A stretch of DNA of 64,000 bases from Phycisphaerales bacterium (GTDB lineage Bacteria; Planctomycetota; Phycisphaerae; Phycisphaerales; SM1A02), in contig JABABM010000002.1 of assembly GCA_014238205.1 (NCBI GenBank), positions 141,321-205,320 of the forward strand. Reading direction: 5' to 3'. The notes beneath the pieces are model-generated. The model was not told the DNA's origin. It ran no database searches and worked only from the letters and a program-made list of their open reading frames with translations. This document shows, in pieces, positions 59,213 to 64,000 of the stretch (its first letter is position 1; every line of letters begins with the position of its first letter). A program made the translations under genes and the position numbers.

Positions 59213-60586
59213 GTGCAGCTCTTACCCATAGCTTTACTCCCCCTTCTGTTCGCGAGCTGGGCATCCGTGAATGCGGCCGAAGACGCGTCTCCGCCGGGGA
59301 ATGATCACGCGGCTGCATCATTGAAACCGGGTGAGTTTCGTACTGATTCGATTGGACGGGGTTCCGGTTCGCGTGGCCCGATCGCCCTCCACAGGCTCCA
59401 GCCTGTTTCAGATGCTGGCATGGGCGATTCTGCTGATGGGACAGTTGCTCCCGTCAACCTGGATGATTACCTCCTGCCTCCTGCCAACGATCCGTTTTCG
59501 TTTCTACAGGATGGGGTCGACCTGGTCAGTTCCCTCTCCAGCGAACTGAACTTCTCGTTTGTTCCCCAGATGGTCTACATCTATCAGCATGCTGACAAAT
59601 CGAATGGGCCACACGGGTTCTCCCACATCTATACGAACATCGATGGCGCCATGCCCTTGTGGGCTACGGACAAGGATCCATCGGGCCACCTGCTTTACAA
59701 CATCCAGGGCAACAGTGGAGTCGGTGCAAGCACGTACCCCTTCATCAACGAATTCGTGGGATCGCCGTATTTCATTGACAATGTCCTGACACAGAGTCGC
59801 CTGAGCCTCAAGAAGCTCTGGTGGCAGCAGGATCTCGTTGATGGCGTCCTGAAGATCAATGTTGGCAAACTCTACTACGCCAACTTCTTTGACATGAACG
59901 CAGGAGCCGAGGATCCCACCCGGCAGTACCTTGCTGCGCAGTTGACGAACAACACCGCCGTACCCTTCGCCTCCTACGGATTTGGTGTGGTTGGACAGTG
60001 GAACATCGATGATGAGTCCCTGCTTCGTTTTGGTTCGATGAATGCACTGGCCTCCGGGGTATCCACTGGATTCGAAAATCTCGACGAAGGTCGATTCTTC
60101 AACATCGCCCAATACAACTGGATGCCGAAACTCCGCATCAACGGGGAGGATCGACGAGGGCATTACAGAGGATTCATCTGGTACTCGAACAACGACATCG
60201 ACTACCAGGAGAAGGGGTGGGGAGCCGGGTTGAGCTTCGACCAGGACATCGGGGGAGGAATTACTCCCTTCCTGCGATGGGGTATTGCACAGGAGGGGTC
60301 GGCGCCAGCTGACATGTGCTGGTCCACAGGGGTAACACTGAACGGGGTATTCGACCGGGCACACGACGGCATCGGTGTTGCCTTCTGCTTTTCAAGGATC
60401 GAGGGTGGTGGCCTTGCAGGTGGGCAACCGGGCGATGGGTGGGAGACCATCATCGAAGCCTTCTGGCGAATCCAGGTCACCAGGACCCTGCAGGTCAGCC
60501 CGGACATACAGTGGTTTCAATCGGGTGAGTCTGGGGGGGTCTCGAACACGTGGATCTGGGGCCTGCGTTGTACCTGGAACTTCTGA
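59213..60586 (+). CDS. Carbohydrate-selective porin (OprB family)
   Basis: 457 residues from a GTG at 59213, supported by GGAGG 5-6 bases upstream. A signal peptide (to about 21, cleavage near VNAAE) and a Gly/Ser-rich part precede a 16-strand-type barrel from about 105 to the end. The last residues, LRCTWNF, end in Phe as outer-membrane proteins do. OprB porins take up sugars or similar solutes by diffusion. It follows prpD by 18 bases, so it may belong to the fbp-prpD transcript. Confidence 0.88.
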   Translation: MQLLPIALLPLLFASWASVNAAEDASPPGNDHAAASLKPGEFRTDSIGRGSGSRGPIALHRLQPVSDAGMGDSADGTVAPVNLDDYLLPPANDPFSFLQDGVDLVSSLSSELNFSFVPQMVYIYQHADKSNGPHGFSHIYTNIDGAMPLWATDKDPSGHLLYNIQGNSGVGASTYPFINEFVGSPYFIDNVLTQSRLSLKKLWWQQDLVDGVLKINVGKLYYANFFDMNAGAEDPTRQYLAAQLTNNTAVPFASYGFGVVGQWNIDDESLLRFGSMNALASGVSTGFENLDEGRFFNIAQYNWMPKLRINGEDRRGHYRGFIWYSNNDIDYQEKGWGAGLSFDQDIGGGITPFLRWGIAQEGSAPADMCWSTGVTLNGVFDRAHDGIGVAFCFSRIEGGGLAGGQPGDGWETIIEAFWRIQVTRTLQVSPDIQWFQSGESGGVSNTWIWGLRCTWNF

Positions 60587-60617
60587 TCCGGATATTCCTC
60601 GCTGCTTGTGCGGGGAT

Positions 60618-61487
60618 CTATGCCGCCATGGACCATCGACTTCGCATTCCCCGGATTTCCTCAGCAGAGAAGAAGTGTGTCGAAATCGGCGCCTTGTACA
60701 TCAAGTCGAGATGTGCTTCTGGAAGAACAAGTTCTCTCTTGAACTGTTTGTAGATGGATGCATACGCTTTCTTCGATCCGACATTTGTCCTTTGAATCTC
60801 GGGAACATTGGTTCCGACGAGTTGCTCAAGGGCCACGTGCTTCCGATCATCGGGGAGATCTGAACGCATCAGGAGCAGCGTCCACTTCTCATTGCTCATG
60901 ATCGAGAACTTCCTGTCTGTCTGGAACCGGTGTTTCATGACATCGATGCCGACCATGTCCCGCACCTCGGTATCGAACCAATCCAATGGCTCGTTGTGTT
61001 CAAAGATCCTGAGAAATCCTTCAGCCAGGTCGGATATCGGTACATGCGCCCAGGCTCGCCGTATCCCCCATATCTCATCGAGGTGCTGGAAGTAGGACGA
61101 AACATTCCTGGCAACCGGATCACGTACCAGCGTCACCATCTTCGACGCCAGGCCGGGTTGGATGATCTGGGCATTGACCATCTCCCCGAAATGATCCCTG
61201 TCTCCATATCGATTCGAAACTCTCTGGCTTTCGTCAAGCACTCCTGCGTGATACGCAAGATTCTTCGGGTTGCACCAGTGCGTATGGAAGACATGGCATG
61301 TACACAAGCCCTCCAGCGAAGCCTTGATGCTGCTTGACCCGACTTTCCCCATCTGGTGGAGAAGAATGATGGTCGCGGTGTTCTTCGTAGCGGACCTGAT
61401 GCGTTTCTGGTTTCGAAGACGGTGTCGCCATTTACGCAACTTGCGACGAAAGGGGGTGCGGTTCCTGGGATCGGCATCCATGCCCAT
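60618..61487 (-). CDS. Sulfotransferase-like (capsular polysaccharide synthesis family) protein
   Basis: 289 residues. The PAPS-type P-loop-like HQMGKVGSSSI lies at 44-54 and the second phosphosulfate-site block VTLVRDPVARNVSS near 116-129. This matches the putative capsular polysaccharide synthesis family (NKWYS-type), related to sulfotransferases. No signal or membrane segment; N-terminal 30 residues are very basic. It may sulfate a surface sugar. It is 7 bases after a small membrane protein gene, itself coupled to an APC permease. Confidence 0.82.
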   Translation of the reverse strand: MGMDADPRNRTPFRRKLRKWRHRLRNQKRIRSATKNTATIILLHQMGKVGSSSIKASLEGLCTCHVFHTHWCNPKNLAYHAGVLDESQRVSNRYGDRDHFGEMVNAQIIQPGLASKMVTLVRDPVARNVSSYFQHLDEIWGIRRAWAHVPISDLAEGFLRIFEHNEPLDWFDTEVRDMVGIDVMKHRFQTDRKFSIMSNEKWTLLLMRSDLPDDRKHVALEQLVGTNVPEIQRTNVGSKKAYASIYKQFKRELVLPEAHLDLMYKAPISTHFFSAEEIRGMRSRWSMAA

Positions 61488-61493
61488 TGTGCA

Positions 61494-61784
61494 TCAACTC
61501 CCTTTGGGAGGGGGGTCCGGGGAATCTGCTTCCCTGTCTTCATTCGGCGATCCAACCTCCCTGACATGAACGATGACGAAGCAGGCGAGAGCCACGCAGA
61601 AGGCGATCAGTCCGATCCATGTCAGGATCGATCCATCGCCGAGAACCATGGCTGTGCAACCGGCGATCGAAATCGCTCCGAGGGCCAGGGACTTCAGTGG
61701 GGAAGCGCTCCTGCCAACCCCCTTTCCGTTCCATTCTTTTTCAGGCTTCAGGAGGCCAAGTTTCTGGAGATCAGAGACGCTCAT
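61494..61784 (-). CDS. Small two-helix membrane protein
   Basis: 96 residues with a polar N-terminus, two hydrophobic helices at about 31-48 and 52-72, and an acidic Pro-rich C-terminus. No family is recognised. It overlaps the upstream permease stop by four bases, so it is expressed with the permease and may be a small accessory partner. Confidence 0.72.
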   Translation of the reverse strand: MSVSDLQKLGLLKPEKEWNGKGVGRSASPLKSLALGAISIAGCTAMVLGDGSILTWIGLIAFCVALACFVIVHVREVGSPNEDREADSPDPPPKGS

Positions 61785-64000
61785 GCTTCCGGCTCCTTGG
61801 AAAGGAAGAATTCGATTACCTGCTGGGTTGCGAACCTCGCCCTTCCCGACCTGAGTTTCACCAGCAACAAGGCACCTTCACATCGTTTGGCAACTGCTGC
61901 ATGCAGGGCTGTAAAGGAACGCCGCTGCAGCCATGTTTCTCTTGCCGCCCCGAGGATCACGAGATCCGCAAGGCTCGCAGCCTCGACGATGCATGGGATG
62001 ACGTGGCTGCTTACCTCGGTTCGCAGGCGAACCTCTATTCGTCGGCGAGGTGTATAGATACTGCGAAGATCCGCCATGTCTTCTCCAAACATGGCTCCCA
62101 TGAGTGCTGTTGCAGACTCCTCGGCTTTCGCCTGGTTTTGAACGACATGGAGCAGTTCTATGACCGTACCTTTCGCAGCAACCGCTTCGGCTACGGCAAG
62201 TGCGTAGAGAGCCTGCCGGGGATTGGCCACGGGAACAAGTATTTCCCGGGGTTCGTCGGGCAGGTCTCCACGAAGCACGATTGTGTTTGCATCAGCCTTG
62301 CTCAGGACGTGATCGATTTCCGTCCCGAGCACGATGGATCTGACCGAGCGTCGGTGTCGCGGGGTTCCACGCCAACCCAGAACGAGCGTCGTGATCTTCC
62401 TCTCACTGATGGTTTCAACGATTGACTGGCCCGGGCTCCTGCTCAAGCGTACAAGTCCGGAGGCCTGCATGCCCATGCCCCTGGCCTGTTCAAGCGCCTT
62501 GTCGACTACCCGCCGGCCCTCGATTGCGAACGGTTCTGCAGAGGCATAGGGGAGTTGTTCCGGAATTCCTACGACATGAAGCACTGTCAATTGTGTCTCA
62601 TCCACCTCCGCAATGCAGGAAGCCAGTTTCATCAGTGGGCCGGTTGTAGCCGGGTTTGCCACCGGAATGAGGAGTTGCTGAGCAGCGGAGGTTGTTGGGA
62701 GACTCTGGTCGAAGACCACGGCTGATGCGCGATGCTCGTGTTCCTGTCTCCTGGAGTACAGGTAATAGATGAGAAGGCCCAGCCCCGCCCAGCCACCGGT
62801 AATGGCCATGGAGAGTGGTTCGTGCCAGAACAGGAAGCCTGCGATGCACAGTTGGCCGACGGCAGCGACGATTGGAACAATCGGGAAACCGGGGACGATG
62901 TAGCCATACTGGAGCTTGTCTCCATACTTTCTTCGAATCGTGATCGACGCGATGTTTACTGCTGCAAATACGAGCAGGAACATGACACATGTGGCTGCTG
63001 CCACCTCCTCGACGGGGAGCAGGACCGCAACAAGCGTAATGAGGACGCCGCTGGCAAGCAGTGCGAACACGGGGGTCCGTGTCTTGGGAGAAATCGAGGC
63101 CATGGCCTCGGGCAGGTAATGATCCCGGCCCATCGCGAAACTCACTCGGGTCGAACTGAAGGTGGTGGCATTCAGTGCACTCATCGTCGAAAGGACGGCC
63201 CCGATCACGAGAAGAATTGCACCCATTCCCCATGGCATGAAGGCATTCGCGGCAACAGCGACGCCTGTTTCGCCAAGTCCAGCAAGGTACCGCCAGGTGT
63301 CCGTTGAACTCCACTCCATGTTCTGTTCGAGGACCCCTTGTGGAATCGTAAGTGCCCCAAGGGAAACGATCGCGACGAGTATGTAGATCGGGATGACGAT
63401 CAGGAGTGAAAGGAAGACCGCTCGCGGAATGTTTTCCCTCGGGTTTTCAACCTCTTCCCCCGCCTGCACGATGATCTCGTAGCCCTCGAAGGCGATGAAG
63501 GTGAGGCCCATTGCGACAAGGACACCCCCGAATCCCTCCGGCATGAATGGAATGAATCGAGCTCCCACGCTCGGGTCGTTTCCTGTCTCCTGTACGCCTC
63601 CCTGGAGCATTGCCACGAGTCCGGAGATGATGAAGATCGCGATGACGATGACCTTGGCGACGGTAATGATGTTTCCCGCCTTGCCTGTTTCACTTGATCC
63701 CCGGTAGTTGATGTACAGGAACACCATGCAGATGAAGACGGTCAGGCCCTTTGCAAATGGCCAGGCTGGGAGGCCGAAGAGTGTTCCCATTTCACCAGCG
63801 TGTGCTCCCGTTGGCGGCTCACCCAGGCCAAAGATGACCTGAGCTCCCCAGATGATGTAGGCGCCGAAGATGACGGCATACAACGATCCAGCGACGGCAT
63901 GGGCAAGCCAGTCGAGCCAGCCCGCGAGAAAGGCGCATGGACCGGGGAGTCCGAATCGTGCCCAGAGATAGCCACCACCTGCAGCTGGAATGGCGCTGCC
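61781..64000 (-). CDS. APC-family amino-acid permease fused to two USP domains (N-terminus outside window)
   Basis: At least 739 residues, open to the window end, so the N-terminus and part of the first helices are missing. The membrane part (first 430 visible residues) has the APC signature GYEIIVQAGEEVENPRENIPRA and the opening PAAGGGYLWARFGLPG. Two universal stress protein domains follow (LLIPVANP and ILVPVANP starts), the second with HVVQNQA and ILGAARETW blocks. The first carries LGWRGTP. Such fusions may tie transport to nucleotide or stress state. It is coupled to the small membrane protein gene. Confidence 0.94.
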   Translation of the reverse strand, partial: GSAIPAAGGGYLWARFGLPGPCAFLAGWLDWLAHAVAGSLYAVIFGAYIIWGAQVIFGLGEPPTGAHAGEMGTLFGLPAWPFAKGLTVFICMVFLYINYRGSSETGKAGNIITVAKVIVIAIFIISGLVAMLQGGVQETGNDPSVGARFIPFMPEGFGGVLVAMGLTFIAFEGYEIIVQAGEEVENPRENIPRAVFLSLLIVIPIYILVAIVSLGALTIPQGVLEQNMEWSSTDTWRYLAGLGETGVAVAANAFMPWGMGAILLVIGAVLSTMSALNATTFSSTRVSFAMGRDHYLPEAMASISPKTRTPVFALLASGVLITLVAVLLPVEEVAAATCVMFLLVFAAVNIASITIRRKYGDKLQYGYIVPGFPIVPIVAAVGQLCIAGFLFWHEPLSMAITGGWAGLGLLIYYLYSRRQEHEHRASAVVFDQSLPTTSAAQQLLIPVANPATTGPLMKLASCIAEVDETQLTVLHVVGIPEQLPYASAEPFAIEGRRVVDKALEQARGMGMQASGLVRLSRSPGQSIVETISERKITTLVLGWRGTPRHRRSVRSIVLGTEIDHVLSKADANTIVLRGDLPDEPREILVPVANPRQALYALAVAEAVAAKGTVIELLHVVQNQAKAEESATALMGAMFGEDMADLRSIYTPRRRIEVRLRTEVSSHVIPCIVEAASLADLVILGAARETWLQRRSFTALHAAVAKRCEGALLLVKLRSGRARFATQQVIEFFLSKEPEA

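Noticed and set aside
1..64000. CRISPR arrays, insertion sequences, prophage or rRNA genes
   Set aside because: No regular direct repeats, transposase motifs, phage structural genes or rRNA sequence were recognised anywhere in the window.

Overview
The window looks like a chromosome segment of a planctomycete, most likely of the class Phycisphaerae. This is inferred from: secreted enzymes ending in a planctomycete-type ('GC-type') dockerin-like EF-hand repeat; a ThiD2-ThiE fusion; two adjacent clpP genes; many lipoproteins plus LptB, OprB-like and TolC-like proteins, which imply a Gram-negative envelope; and Hanks-type kinases. GC content is moderately high. Coding density is very high: no gene-free stretch exceeds 300 bases, and the longest is 16749-17008. 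I see no insertion sequence, prophage, CRISPR array or rRNA operon. The only RNA gene found is tRNA-Ile(GAU). Most of the content is housekeeping.

Layout. 1-6.4 kb (minus): two Ser/Thr kinases, an amidase, two lipoproteins, two ClpP paralogues and an FHA-histidine kinase. 6.4-13.6 kb: holA, a lipoprotein, sucD, purM, a beta-barrel-like protein, a phosphoesterase, rdgB and queF. 13.7-18.1 kb: a TPR lipoprotein, transketolase and dnaN, closed by a strong bidirectional terminator. 18.2-21.3 kb: an envelope thiol-redox group and an MBL-fold enzyme. 21.4-25.4 kb: two secreted proteins with dockerin-like tails (a sugar dehydrogenase and a subtilase). 25.5-34.5 kb: tRNA-Ile, mdh, MOSC, gap, pduO-type adenosyltransferase, a solitary atpG, a PhnP-like protein, a Na+/H+ antiporter, pepA and thiD2-thiE. 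34.5-41.8 kb: rpiB, an arginine-phosphatase-like gene, and a run of poorly known envelope genes around lptB. 41.8-50.1 kb: dnaE, a receiver-GAF protein, tsaB, a phosphoesterase, an orphan DNA methyltransferase and upp. 50.2-64 kb: a TolC/HlyD pair, ubiX, a yeast-type cytosine deaminase, thiolase, fbp, prpD, an OprB porin, a sulfotransferase-like gene and an APC permease fused to two USP domains.

The genes cover central carbon metabolism (Tkt, RpiB, GAPDH, FBPase, MDH, SucD, thiolase, PrpD), replication (DnaN, HolA, DnaE), nucleotide salvage and cleaning (Upp, cytosine deaminase, RdgB, PurM), and envelope building. The most notable window-wide pattern is regulatory. At least a dozen genes that lead a transcript have a TANNNT box ending 6-9 bases before the ATG, usually with no Shine-Dalgarno sequence. 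This suggests widespread leaderless or nearly leaderless transcription. Other leader genes use clear GGAGG-like sites. I did not find a clearly new defence or mobile system. The candidates for new biology are the unknown genes around lptB, the methyltransferase-phosphoesterase-tsaB operon, and the leaderless promoter layout.
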